This document shows, one piece after another, positions 34,645 through 45,537 of a stretch of 64,000 nt of DNA. The number at the start of each line of letters is the position of its first letter. Within the stretch, counting starts at the first letter, position 1. The notes below the pieces were generated by a model that was given only the letters and a program-made list of their open reading frames with translations, was not told the DNA's origin and did no database searches. Origin of the DNA: Russula earlei (Eukaryota; Basidiomycota; Agaricomycetes; Russulales; Russulaceae); contig JAGFNK010000105.1 of NCBI GenBank assembly GCA_025769875.1, positions 1 through 64,000 on the forward strand, in the 5' to 3' direction. Both the position numbers and the translations under genes were made by a program.

Positions 34645-35610
34645 ATGAGAGCCAACATTAACATAGCCACCCTAAACATGAATGGCTTCACAGCCCCCAT
34701 GGCAAATATGACTGGACCTGAGAAATGGTCAGTGGTCTACTGCACCATGAGAGTCCATAACATAGCCATCCTAGCCCTACAAGAAACGCACCTTGACCAC
34801 CAACAATTACACAATATTCAAACATGCCTGGGCTTGAAGCTGGAAATAATAGTCTCCCTCAACCAAAACAACCTGCACACAACTGCAGGGGTGGCCTTTG
34901 CAATAAATAAAAGACTCATTAACCCAAAAGAATATTATCACTATGAACTAAAAGACGGACAAGCCCTAGCTCTTAAAATTAAGTGGCATGAATCTGAGGA
35001 AATGCTCCTCCTGAATGTCTATGCCCCCACTAATAAAAGAAACCATCCTGACTTCTGGAGAGACACGGAAGCATCAAGACGAGCCCTACAGCTGAGAAAA
35101 CTGGACTTCATGCTGGGTGACTTCAACATTACTGAAGATGCTATAGACAGAGCTCCTGCTCACCTCCCTGATGTCAATGCCATATCCGCACTGAGAGACC
35201 TATGCCTCCAATGGGACCTCCAGGACACCTGGAGACTCCCACCCAAACAGCAGAACCTTCACCTACTGAGCATCAGCAAACGGCCAACAAATCTGCTCAC
35301 ACTTGGACTGAATATACACCTCCCAAAGTACATTGACTTGCACATTTGACTGGAGAGCCACCCCCTCTGCTGTCCCCACCAACCACTGGCTAGTAGCCAT
35401 TAAATATGCTCCAATAAATGCCCCCTCCATAGGAAAAGGCCACTGGACATGGCCACTGGACACACTAACAAACAAGCACCTCCTTAAGAAAATATCAGCA
35501 AGAGGTATCTGCCTCGAAAATGATCTATACATAATAAGAGCCACTAACACTGGGCATGAACTAAGTAACCCCCAGACCCTATGGAACCAATTCAAAGATG
35601 ACATTATTGC
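34645..35610 (+). pseudogene. LINE ORF2, endonuclease domain
   Basis: The ATG at 34645 starts ORF2 about 310 bp after the ORF1 stop. The apurinic-type endonuclease domain is clear: ATLNMNGF at the start, LALQETHLD about 50 residues in, LLNVYAPTNKR, MLGDFNITEDAIDRAPAH with catalytic Asp/Asn. A frameshift near 35340 passes to the frame with SAVPTNHWLVAIKYAP and GKGHWTWPL, the end of the domain, then WNQFKDDIIA. There it is cut by the second long-TIR element. The function in an active element is nicking of target DNA for priming. Confidence 0.88.
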
Positions 35611-35953
35611 CGTTTTCAGCGCACTTGGCGGAGTTTGAATTCCACCCAAATCGGCGCAGAAAACCCTCTCAAACGTGCGGGGCAAATATCTCCCTCAAAA
35701 CACCTTCAATTCACATAAAACTTATTGTCCCTGAATTGCCTGAATGAGGGCTAGGCAGCCCCATTGTTTTCATGAGATTTGAATGAGAATTGGTGGAGCT
35801 GGTCTCAAGCCACCTCCACATATGTATTAGATGAATTACAACTCAAAATCACGGTCTATATCTATTATTTTTCCCTCATGTTGTACCCATGGGCTGTCTT
35901 GAGGCAGCCCCATAGTGTTTTTGACTCAAGCGTTGTGGTGTGCAATGTCGTTT
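35611..35953 (+). repeat. left terminal inverted repeat of long-TIR element 2
   Basis: Same as 29972-30315; identity ends abruptly after GTGCAATGTCGTTTCC at about 35953. Confidence 0.8.
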
Positions 35954-36388
35954 CCCTCATATCGTGTGACAGTAGCACGGTCGTGTGCCAGGAAGGAGCC
36001 CCCCCAGGAAGTGCACACCTGAGCCCATGGGGCGGTGAAGTGTGTCCAAGAATGCAGAATGACTTCATAAGACTGAAGCTCCAAAGAGGAGGAGTACCTA
36101 GCGGGAACACGAGAATGCGTTTGTTCATTCGACTGCACTCAGGTTCACACAGATGATAAGGGAACAACAGGGCAACTTTATTCAACATGGTAGCAGATAC
36201 AGGTTAGAACTAAGGCTAAGGGACAGGAAAAGCACAAAAGACAGTCATATGAAAGGAAATCTAGACAGTGAGAAGGGGACCAAAGCTGGACGAACGCGAG
36301 GTATCGAGTCGTGGTTTCCAGCGGCTGTGGTAGTGGCGTGTGGCGATTTGTGAAGGATGGCCGAGGCCAGGTGTGGTGACGAGGGGTG

Positions 36389-37350
36389 TGTCATGAACCA
36401 TTCCCTGGAGAGGGCCCTTGAAGGACCCTTCCTTATTAGGAGGAAACCCAGCCTCTATGGTGTCACCCTGTTCACACGAGCAAAAGGGGTGAGTAGAGGT
36501 GTCCACAATATCGCGCATGCATTGTTGCGCGAGCGATTCTCGGCACAATCGACATACAGCAAGCCCCACTTAAAGGCAACCCTTCTAGCAACTAAAGACA
36601 GTATTAGGGCCTTCCTAAGGACCTTTTGGAACGACCCTAGAAACTCTACAATAGGTACTAACCTAGTATCAAAGGCCCTACAACGCGTTATTAGACCAAC
36701 TCTAATAACTATAGAATGAACTATAAGACAACACTAAAGACCCTAATAGACCTATTAGGGTCGACTCTAAGGGCCCTAATAGAACTATATAAGGGCCTTA
36801 TAAGATAACACTATTCCCTAGCCAAACTACAAGTCCTCAAATGATCGGCCCTAAACTAACTAACAGGAAATGAATCAGGTGCTTGCACGTGCACTAAAAC
36901 AGTAAACACGTGGACAATGGAAACTCTTACTCATCAAGAGGAGCTTCTTACTCAGCAGCTTACTGAGCATGACTGAGCATGCTCAGTAAGCGTCCTCCGA
37001 CTTCTTACTCATCACTCTATTATGCTTGATAACAAGGTTATGACTTGTCCCCTATTTAGCAGTTCTCTTGTAGTATATAAGCGCTCAATAAAGTAGCGGA
37101 CAGTCCTCAGACTGTCCATTTGTTTATGGCACTCTCCATCCCTGGGATACTCCTTTAAGGACCATCCCCTTGTGACTACCCTGGCCTCTTCCCTGCGTGA
37201 TTGCTCGACTCTCACAGTGACAATACCTCTCTGGTATCTGTTACTACTCTGGACTCTACTTCTTGCCCATGTGGTCTTGGACGTCTATCGACTCGTCTTC
37301 GAGCTTATCCCTCGCTCTTGAACTGGATAGTTCAACAGTGAGTCTTGACA
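36389..37350 (+). repeat. solo LTR, family A copy 3 (962 bp)
   Basis: TGTCATGAACC...TCTTGACA; target duplication GGGTG at 36384-36388 and 37351-37355. Keeps the hairpin of the first copy at 36959-36990. Confidence 0.93.
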
Positions 37351-37378
37351 GGGTGTGGTCGAGTCGCGACGCGAGGAG

Positions 37379-38206
37379 TGTTACGAACCAAGGCCAAGTC
37401 CTGGACGAAGATTGTCCTATTTTACTCAAGAAAAACCTCTCTCACTTTGCATGCCGACTCCCTTCATTTTCTGGGCTATCCCTCCTGCGGTACAAGATAT
37501 TGCTATTGCAAAGGCACTATAACACGACCAGGCACCAGTTTCCTAATCGGGTAATCATCGCGTGGCAGCCACATGGCCACTCAGCCACCAAGGACCCGAA
37601 ACAGCGGCACAAACTCTTAGAAACTGTTGCATAAATCATCTGACGACATCAAGGCTCCAATGACATCATGGCTGACTGAGCAACTCCACAGTGACCTCAT
37701 AGGCTCACTAAGCGCTCCACAGTGACATCATAATGATGTCATCGCTCCACAATGATCAGTAATGCGCTCAGTAAGCCTGACAGTTGACACAAGCAAGTTT
37801 ATGCCTCTGTAGTCCTCTTGGATGGTACCAAAGAGTCTAGAATAGTCCCAGTGCTTTGTAATCGACCCTGTACACTGTATATAAGCCCCAATGAAGCATG
37901 GCAGTTGTCAGACTGTCCATTTGTGATACTCTCATCTTCCTGGGTACTCCCCTGCGACCGCTCAGTCTAAAGATTCCCCTCGCTCCCAAGGTACTCTTCA
38001 ACTGACCGCCTTGTTTAAAGTCCCCTCGCTACACTGGCCTCCAGCCTCCACCTTTGTCTCTTGCAACACCTACCAGTCCCTATCTGGTACCTCCTCGTTG
38101 TTTGGCTCGTCCTCTTGTTCAACGCCGCCTTCGCCGCGTATCATCTGTTCCGACCCTTGCCCACCTGCTCCTGAGTCCTTAGTGATCAGCAGTACGTGTC
38201 TTGACA
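37379..38206 (+). repeat. solo LTR, family E (828 bp)
   Basis: TGTTACGAACC...GTGTCTTGACA; target duplication AGGAG at 37374-37378 and 38207-38211. TATA-like TGTATATAAGCCCC near 37877. It shares the TCAGACTGTCCATTTG block and the 3' end with family A, so the two are related. Confidence 0.9.
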
Positions 38207-38211
38207 AGGAG

Positions 38212-39054
38212 GGGGAGACAATGCAAAGGAGAGGCTGGAGGGGGGATAGGGAGGGTGCTGGTGGGTGGTCGCTTGGGCGCTGATGGTGCTGCCGAACGCT
38301 GATTGCGGGTGGGACGAATTGGAGAACTTGGATGGCAGATGCGAGGGAGAGGAGCGAGGGGGCGTGGAAGTAGAAAGGGAGAGGGAAGACGGCGGCAGGC
38401 TGGGAAATGGATGCATAGGTGGCGTGCAGATCTCTGACTAACAAAATGAGAGTCTAGTAAAAAAGGGGAGAAAAGCATACCGAAATGTACAGTAGCAACA
38501 CCGTCCGATGGCAATGAAGACGGCGGCATGGTACAGGGGCTCTTCGGCTGTGTGTTGGGACTCAGTCAGTGCATGGTGAAGGCGGGGGCGTTGAGGGCGA
38601 GGGTGTGCGGCGGTTGATGGGGGTGAGGGTGGTGTGCTGGCGGCGACAATGATGATGATGTGAGGACAAAGAGGAGATGGCATGAAAGGAATATGCACAT
38701 ATGTACTCTTGTAAGCAATTCACAGGCCAGCCATATAGCTGTGTGGGTGAGTCGACATTGAGGCCATGCGCCTTTGCGACAATTTTGCATGTCTTGTGGT
38801 CCGTGCGTTTGTGCTGTAGTGAGTTCCCAGGCTTCTGCATTTACATAGGCATAGGACTCTTCCTCCCCATCCTCATCAATAGCAGGAAGGGATGTCTTGG
38901 AAGCCTGAGCTCGTGGTTGTGATCGCTTCGGTCGAGTGGGAGTGCCTGAGCTGTCACTTTCATTTCCACCAGTTTTTTTTCGGTCAGCCTTCCTTTGGCC
39001 AGTAGTACGTGTCGGTGCAGGCTGGCATTTTGAAGCACGTTGCTTCGAGCCCAC
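38212..39054 (-). other. unique segment of long-TIR element 2 with a possible captured gene fragment
   Basis: Absent from element 1. On the minus strand an open frame from 39054 (first codon GTG, no ATG) reads a Lys/Arg/Ser-rich start followed by an acidic patch (IDEDGEEESYAYVNAEAWELTT) and AWPQCRLTHTAIWLACELL. It then meets a possible donor GTACAT near 38703. It looks like a spliced-gene fragment rather than simple repeat. No family recognised; it could be element-encoded. Confidence 0.3.
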
Positions 39055-39179
39055 GAGGGTTTAGGGGGTTGAAATGGAGGGGTAGAGTAAGGTATGGTGA
39101 GCAGCTCTGGGAAGGGAAGAACACCCTGTCATCGTCCTGGAGTAGGAGTGGACAGGTGGACAGTTGATGAATAAGCCAC

Positions 39180-40076
39180 ATGACTCTTTACGCACTGTCT
39201 CGTCCAGTCGCCTCGTCTGTCGCCACAGTAGCCTCAGTCATGCCAGCCGCTGACTTCGCATCAGTCTCCGTCTTAGCCTCGCCCGTACTCGTCAGTTCAG
39301 CCCAGTCCGTCATAGCACCAGCATCGCCAGCCACCGCCGTCTCCACCCTGCCCTCAGCCTCAGCCTTCTCAGTCTCAGCCGCCGCCACCGCGCCCCTAGT
39401 TTTGCCAGCCGTCTCTGTCGCCCCAGCTTCAGATCAGTCAACCGCCGCCACCGCGCTCTTAGCCTTGCCAGCCACCTTAGTCTCATCAGCCGCTGCCATA
39501 GCCTCAGCCTCAGCCACCGACGTCTTAGCGCCACATGCCGCCACCTCCACCACCGTCTCACAAGCCACCGCTGCCACGCCCTTGTCAGCCACAGCCACCG
39601 TCGCCCCTGCGTTGCCCTCAGTCATCGCCTCCGCCCCGTCCGCCTCCACCGTCGCACCAGCTCAGTCCGCCGCCACCTTCTCAGTCTCAGCCTCAGTCTT
39701 CTCAGTCACAGCCGCCGCTTTAGTAGTTTCGCGCGACACCAGCACCGCCGCACCATCGCAACCCCTCGCCACCAGCACCACCCCAGAAGACCAAAAAGGC
39801 CTTGGCCACAAACTTAGCCATGACACGCCACAACAGGAGCAGAAGCCGCCGCCACCGCCAGCAGGAGAAGCAGTCGCCGACGCCAACAGCACACCACACG
39901 CTGCCTCCCACATCGCCTCCCCATCCATTCACGCACTCTCGCCCACGTCTGCTGCCGACACCTGCAGTGGAGACGACCCCGCCACTGCCGCCACAAGACG
40001 ACAGATCCCACCCCCGCACAAGCCGCCCCACGCATCCTCTTTCTCGAGTCCTCGCCACCTACATCTCTATCTATGA
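39180..40076 (+). CDS. Ala/Ser/Pro/Thr/Val-rich hypothetical protein of long-TIR element 2 (doubtful)
   Basis: The ATG at 39180 opens a continuous 298-codon frame: about 205 residues dominated by A, S, T, V and P, then a mixed tail (TPEDQKGLGHKLSHDTPQQEQ, and a Pro run) to a stop at 40076. Homologous, but broken, at 30840-32220. No signal peptide or known domain. The opposite strand is also open in pieces, which weakens the case. A TATA module follows rather than precedes it. It is listed because the frame is kept in one copy; it may be chance. Confidence 0.3.
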   Translation: MTLYALSRPVASSVATVASVMPAADFASVSVLASPVLVSSAQSVIAPASPATAVSTLPSASAFSVSAAATAPLVLPAVSVAPASDQSTAATALLALPATLVSSAAAIASASATDVLAPHAATSTTVSQATAATPLSATATVAPALPSVIASAPSASTVAPAQSAATFSVSASVFSVTAAALVVSRDTSTAAPSQPLATSTTPEDQKGLGHKLSHDTPQQEQKPPPPPAGEAVADANSTPHAASHIASPSIHALSPTSAADTCSGDDPATAATRRQIPPPHKPPHASSFSSPRHLHLYL

Positions 40077-40145
40077 ACTCACGCTCACTGCCTACACCTT
40101 TGCTCCTCGTCCACACCTGCTGCCACCACCTGCAATGGAGACGAC

Positions 40146-40180
40146 TCCTGTATATAAAAACACCCTAGCTACTCTGTAGT
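40146..40180 (+). promoter_or_regulatory. TATA promoter module in long-TIR element 2
   Basis: TATATAAAA at 40151-40159 with ACCCTAGCTACTCTGTAGTA; nearly identical to 32874-32910. Confidence 0.5.
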
Positions 40181-40239
40181 AGAAAGAGTTCAGAATAGGA
40201 CCCCTCTTTGCAACCCACTCCTCTCTGTCTGTGAAAAAC

Positions 40240-40650
40240 AAGAAGCATGGTCAGAATCAAGAGGCGAGAGGGGTGATGAGTGGCTGGCCGCAACTCCAAT
40301 TGCACTGGAAACAACATTGCACACCACAACACTTGAGTCAAAAACACTATGGGGCTGCCTCAAGACAGCCCATGGGTACAACATGAGGGAAAAATAATAG
40401 ATATAGATATGATTTTGAGTTGTAATTCATCTAATACACATGTGGAGGTGGCTTGAGTCCAGCTCCACCAATTCTCACTCAAATCTCATGAAAACAATGG
40501 GGCTGCCTATCCCTCATTCAGGCGATTCAGGGACAATAATTTTCATATGAATTGAAGCTGTTTTGAGGGAGATATTCATCCCGCATGTTTGACGGGGGTT
40601 TCTGAGCCGATTTGGGTGGAATTCAAGCTCCGCCAAGTGCGCTGAAAACG
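40240..40650 (-). repeat. right terminal inverted repeat of long-TIR element 2
   Basis: Near-identical to 32975-33378 and complementary to 35611-35953; ends ...GTGCGCTGAAAACG. Confidence 0.8.
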
Positions 40651-40857
40651 GCAATAAGAACATCACAAAACAGCATGCCTGAAACACTCATCACAAGAAA
40701 ACATCTCAGATTAAAAGACTCAGACAGGACATAGAGTCCATGGCAAACCACCCTGAGGCTAACACCAATGACAACATAAGGGTCAATGAAGCCATAATGG
40801 TGAGTGAACTAGCTCACCTAGAACAATACAAATCCAAAAACCAAAAAGAGATCCTAC
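40651..40857 (+). pseudogene. LINE ORF2 fragment between endonuclease and reverse transcriptase
   Basis: Continues ORF2 after element 2: AIRTSQNSMPETLITRKHLRLK, a frame change, then ESMANHPEANTNDNIRVNEA and an amphipathic stretch ending EQYKSKNQKE before the copia insertion at 40858. Confidence 0.7.
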
Positions 40858-41348
40858 TGTTGAGATTACCACTGCTTTGGGCAGTCTGATGTAATCACAG
40901 CCCAGTCGCGTTAACGCGTCGGCTCCCACGGACCGGGCGCTCCCGGCTCACGCGCGTCACTCACTGTGTCAGGATCAGCCCGGACCGACTCAGCTCAGAT
41001 GCTGCAGCCTGTGTATGTTACAATGATAAGTTAATTGATGACAATCGGTAGCTACTAACGACTGATCCTTTATGATACAAGTTGGTAGTTATGATTACAT
41101 TGCTTAGAGATGCTTTCATGTATTTAAGAGGCACTCAATTAGCTAGATTGCTTCAGTTTTGTCTTACACAAACTGAAGTGAGTACTTACTGTTTCCTATC
41201 TTATCTATCGCATCTAATCACGCGTTGTAGATATCTTTGATAGGTATTACTGATTTATAGTCTTGTCTTACACAATACTGAAATATCTTTTGATAGATCT
41301 TAAGGATCTTATCGCTCTTATCATAACCTGCGCCCATCTGCTTCAACA
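40858..41348 (+). repeat. 5' LTR of second copia element
   Basis: 491 bp. Central part (GACAATCGGTAGCTACTAAC; CTTCAGTTTTGTCTTACACAA) is related to the solo LTR at 59564. Confidence 0.92.
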
Positions 41349-44300
41349 GGTTATGGGCCCTGACCATGTCTAAATTCCAAAGGCGAAGATCAACTCACAA
41401 GCTCATCATTTTTCCTCGATATACATCTCCCTTATTCAAGAGCCTCTGTTAATCAGACGACACCCTACTCCCTCGGTCCCTGGAGCTGAAGGATTGACGC
41501 GCGTGCTATCACGCGTCAGGGGTACTGATTTATCTTCATTAATCCGGCAACAACCGCTCCATTAGCCTGGATTGGCAATCCACATTTACCTAACATTTAC
41601 TCACGGCACCCTCGCACCATGTTTACGTTCCCTCCCGAAATCTCGATCACTCGCTTGGTCATCTCGCTTACTGGCCATTACCCCACAATCATGAATAGTT
41701 ATCGCATGTCGCACATCACAGATGATAGTCTCTCCAGCAATACCACTTGGGACGCTGGGGGAGATCTCCCTTAGATGCACGCGCTCTTGAAATATACGTT
41801 CAGAAAGGTCACATTGGCAGTAAAAAATGACATCAAATTGTTTACTCGCAAGCTCAAGTGGAGGAACTCAAACGCGCATACAGCGGCGTTGGATCAAATG
41901 TCAGCATTCATATTCATTCGTAGCCCTCACAGGCACATTCCTAGACGACATACATCCGGCGTTCCCGCAATTGCAACAATTAAACGATGCAAGAATCACT
42001 CTCCTAAACGACGACATACTCATATCAAATCTCCTTATCACTTTCATATTCACTAAAACGTTATCCGACACTTACTCGGCTGTCGCGTCAAACAATTCTA
42101 GCCACCGGCGCTCCGATGGACCTTTCCCCGGTCGTCGGGCCGGCCTCTCCACCCTCACTTAATACAGACATTCTGGTAAAGATAGACAACGCTACGTCCG
42201 AAACACAATGCTATTATTGCGACAAACTTGGGCACACACTCCGGACTATCGGAAGAGAAGGGAGAAGGCGACGAAAGACAAAGTGACAGGCACTGACAGG
42301 AACATCAGCGCATACATAGTGGGCACTACTGCACTATCACCGAGGTGTCGGACATCCGATGAAGATGAGATTCGGGTTTCCCTTCACACGGCGGCTAGAT
42401 CTTGATCGACTCCGGAGCTACCCATTACATTAGTCCGTTCCGGACTCCCGACTTCATTTATCGTGCTCCGGCCTCCAGATGCGTTACTCTGGGAGGTCTT
42501 GCAGTCATCAGACAGATCTGGACTGGATTGGTATCCGTCCTGCCAGCCGGAAGGAGTTGGAGATATTCTATTAACCCTCATAGACATCATACATGTACCG
42601 AAGGCCGATGCACTGTGACTACTCAGTGTGCACGCTACTTTGGAACTGAGGGATGCATCACATACACTCAAGAGGGGTGTTCAAATTTACACATCAAAAG
42701 ATTGGAAGATCGCGCAAATCTGGAGCACAATATACTGTTCATCATATTCATTTCATAACTCCAGCTCTACACGCGCACAGAAGTGCCCTTTTCATTCCAC
42801 ATCTCGCATCAGCACATGGAACATATGTTTCCACCGCGCGTTAATCTACTACAGTGATTCTGGTACTCGGATCTCGCTTAGCGCTATGGATCACGATCAG
42901 TCATCTTGTCCGGGGTATGCACTCGGCTAGCAAGCTCGGCTAGCGAACGCGACTTCTTTTCTTGGCTGCCCCTTAGCGATTGGATCCTTGGCTACAAATT
43001 ATCTACGGTACCTTAGCCGATCTGCTACACGCGAGATCAATTCGAGGCACTAGCTATTGGGCAATGCGCGCTCAGATCAGTCTTGGATCAGCGAGGAATC
43101 ACACAGATTAACAATGCCAGATTTACCACAGGAGAACGGAGGAGCCGAAAGATGGACTGAGACCCTTGGAGACAACACGCGCTCACAGTTGCATGGCGCT
43201 GGTCTCACTCTCGGGTCCTGGAGCTAAATACTAACGCTGCCATCCATATCTACAATCGGACTCCATCACGCATTTCTCAGTGGGTGCACACTTCATCCAG
43301 CTTCATCATTCCACGTCTTCAGATGTAGGGCGTATCTGCACACGCCTGACCGTCATAATCTTATCGTCGTGCGACAAGCGCAGACATACTGCTACTCAGG
43401 GGACATGTTACTAACACTGCTCCACCTGCACGATTCTTGGTCCTTACAGGATCGGTGATACTCAATGCCAAATTCACACAAACCAGGTTGATTGCGCATC
43501 TCCGGAAACCCCATTAGACTCCCTACACACCACACTCACTTCACCTTACCCCGCATCACACAGCCAGATCCCCTCATTCTGCCTCACCGCACACAGCCTG
43601 TACATCATGCCAAACTCACTCGGCACCGTCGGGACACTCCATCTGTTCCCCGCGTCCACTCTCATTTAGACATTCTGGGTCTTGCTCGCGTCCGCGTCCG
43701 AAATATCTCGGAGGGACTGCGCACGCAGATCCGAGAGGGCGCTTGTCGCATACGGCTCGGCTACAGCGGAATAGATCTAGAGGCTACATATCGGGAAAGC
43801 CCCCTTTATCGGAATCTGCCTGATGGGTGGCAAGTCGCGTATCCATATGTGATCGGCGCACTTGCGTAAACTGGTACCTGGGATCTCAATGATCTTATTG
43901 ATCTTATCAGCATGGGTGTGTTAAGCACGCAAATCCGTCAAGAGATTTCGCGCGCGCCTTCTAATTGCATAGGGGTTCACCCAAGTCGAAGGCATTGTAG
44001 TTGATGAAACCTTCTCACCAGTAGCCAGGTCCGAGTCTTAGCGACTCTTTATTAGCTGTTGATCGCGCTATAAGATTGGGAGATCCGAAGACGTCCAGTC
44101 GGCGTCCCTCTTCGGCTCACTGGGTGATGAAGATTAGATTCATTTGGAGCAACCGCAAGGTTTCATCACACCAAAAGCACTTATCTGGTCTTACACAGAC
44201 CTATCGTACATGGGATTTACGCTCTCATGGAGTCCTTAGTGGCTCGCGTTCACTCGCACGCATTCTCATGCGGGCATATGTCATTGCCAAGACGCGGGGG

Positions 44301-45040
44301 GATCGCATTATCATTTTATCATTTTATCATTATCCTCTGTGTCGATGACGTTACTATCTTAGGCGACTCTCACAGTTTCCACGCCCACCTCTGCGGGCAT
44401 ACACCTCACACATCTATCTTTGTCTACGCGCTACGAGTTGACAGATCTAGGCAAGATCGCGTCATACCTCGGGATCCGCATTTCACGCAATCGCTCGGCT
44501 AACACAGACATCGATCAATCAAGGTACATCTCGGATCGCTTCGGGATGGCGGATTCCACTCCGCTCCTGTAATCTCGGAGGTCTCACCTCGGGATGGCGG
44601 ACTTCCGCTCCGCTTTCGCATTCTGCTCCATTCCGACATGGAAACGCAGTTGATCAAGCACTCCGGAGAAGCAACGCCTATATGAAGACTAGGCAATATC
44701 AGCGTTCTATTGGAAGCCTCCTCTATGTGCACATCTGGACGCGTTTACACACTTCCTTTGCAGTCTCTCGACTGTATGCTCACATGCGTTCACACACTTT
44801 CTCTTGCAGTCTCTCAACTGTGCGTTTACACGCGTCCACACGCGTTCACCCTTCCTCTTGGAGTCTTTCGACTCGCAGTCTCTGGACTCACCCACTTTTC
44901 ATTCATTTGCAGTCCTATCTTATCAGGACGTCTACGCATTGATGGTCCACTTCGCTGCACGCCCACACACGACTCCAGTCTTTTGTGTCACTGGATCAGA
45001 TCTTATCTCTCATCGACCGACTGTATCAATCACGGGGGGA
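41349..45040 (+). pseudogene. degenerate copia gag-pol
   Basis: Landmarks in several frames: a zinc knuckle start CYYCDKLGHT (about 42213), protease LIDSGATHYISP (42400), integrase QENGGAERW and IYNRTPSR (about 43130-43260), RT entry FTQVEGI and FSPVAR (about 43975-44035), and the RT active site reading LCVDDVTILGDS (about 44335). The integrase and RT are shortened and full of stops. The RNase H end is replaced by repeats (44740-44900). Cannot be active. Confidence 0.8.
44740..44900 (+). repeat. local tandem repeats inside second copia element
   Basis: Three to four degenerate units of about 50 bp built on GTTYACACACTTYCTYTTGC and AGTCTCTCRACTG. Just upstream a CGGGATGGCGGAYTYCRCTC unit is also duplicated (44551, 44590). 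Confidence 0.6.
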
Positions 45041-45532
45041 TGTTGAGATTACCACCTGCTTTGGGCAGTCTGATGTAATCACAACCCAGTCGCATTAATG
45101 TGTCGGCTCCCACGGACCGGGCACTCCCGGCTCACGCGCGTCGCTCACGCGTCGGATCAGCCCTGGACTGGCTCAGCTCAGATGCTGCAGCCTGCGTATG
45201 TTACAATGATAAGTTAATTGATGACAATCGGTAGCTACTAACGACTGATCCTTTATGATACAAGTTGGTAGTTATGATTACATTGCTTAGAGATGCTTTC
45301 GCGTATTTAAGAGGCACTCAATTAGCTAGATTGCTTCAGTTTTGTCTTACACAAACTGAAGTGAGTACTTACTGTTTCCTATCTTATCTATCGCATCTAA
45401 TCACGCAGTTGTAGATATCTTTGATAGGTATTACTGATTTATAGTCTTGTCTTACACGATACTGAAATATCTTTTGATAGATCTTAAGGATCTTATCGCT
45501 CTTATCATAACCTGCGCCCATCTGCTTCAACA
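45041..45532 (+). repeat. 3' LTR of second copia element
   Basis: 492 bp; about 96% identical to 40858-41348 by eye. Confidence 0.92.
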
Positions 45533-45537
45533 CCTAC

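Larger units (their letters stand above)
35611..40650. mobile_element. long-TIR DNA element 2 (5.0 kb, contains two solo LTRs)
   Basis: Second copy of the 29972 family, with left end CGTTTTCAGCGCACTTGGC at 35611 and its complement ending at 40650. It sits in LINE ORF2 after the same nonamer (CATTATTGC) that precedes element 1. GC at 35609-35610 and 40651-40652 is the only visible duplication. The right half matches element 1 (39190-40650 versus 30840-33378). The left inverted repeat stops at about 35953 and is followed by about 1.4 kb of other sequence plus solo LTRs A3 and E. Confidence 0.75.
40858..45532 (+). mobile_element. second Ty1/copia element, degenerate
   Basis: 4675 bp. LTRs of 491 and 492 bp (TGTTGAGATTACCAC...GCTTCAACA), target duplication CCTAC at 40853-40857 and 45533-45537, primer site GGTTATGGGCCC at 41349, polypurine tract CACGGGGGGA at 45031. 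The internal region is short for copia (3.7 kb) and full of stops. The LTRs differ at about 18 positions plus small indels, so it is older than the copia element at 17732. It interrupts LINE ORF2. Confidence 0.93.

Noticed and set aside
40858..45532. Treating the open frames here as separate genes
   Set aside because: They are fragments of one degenerate copia gag-pol between two LTRs with matching duplications.
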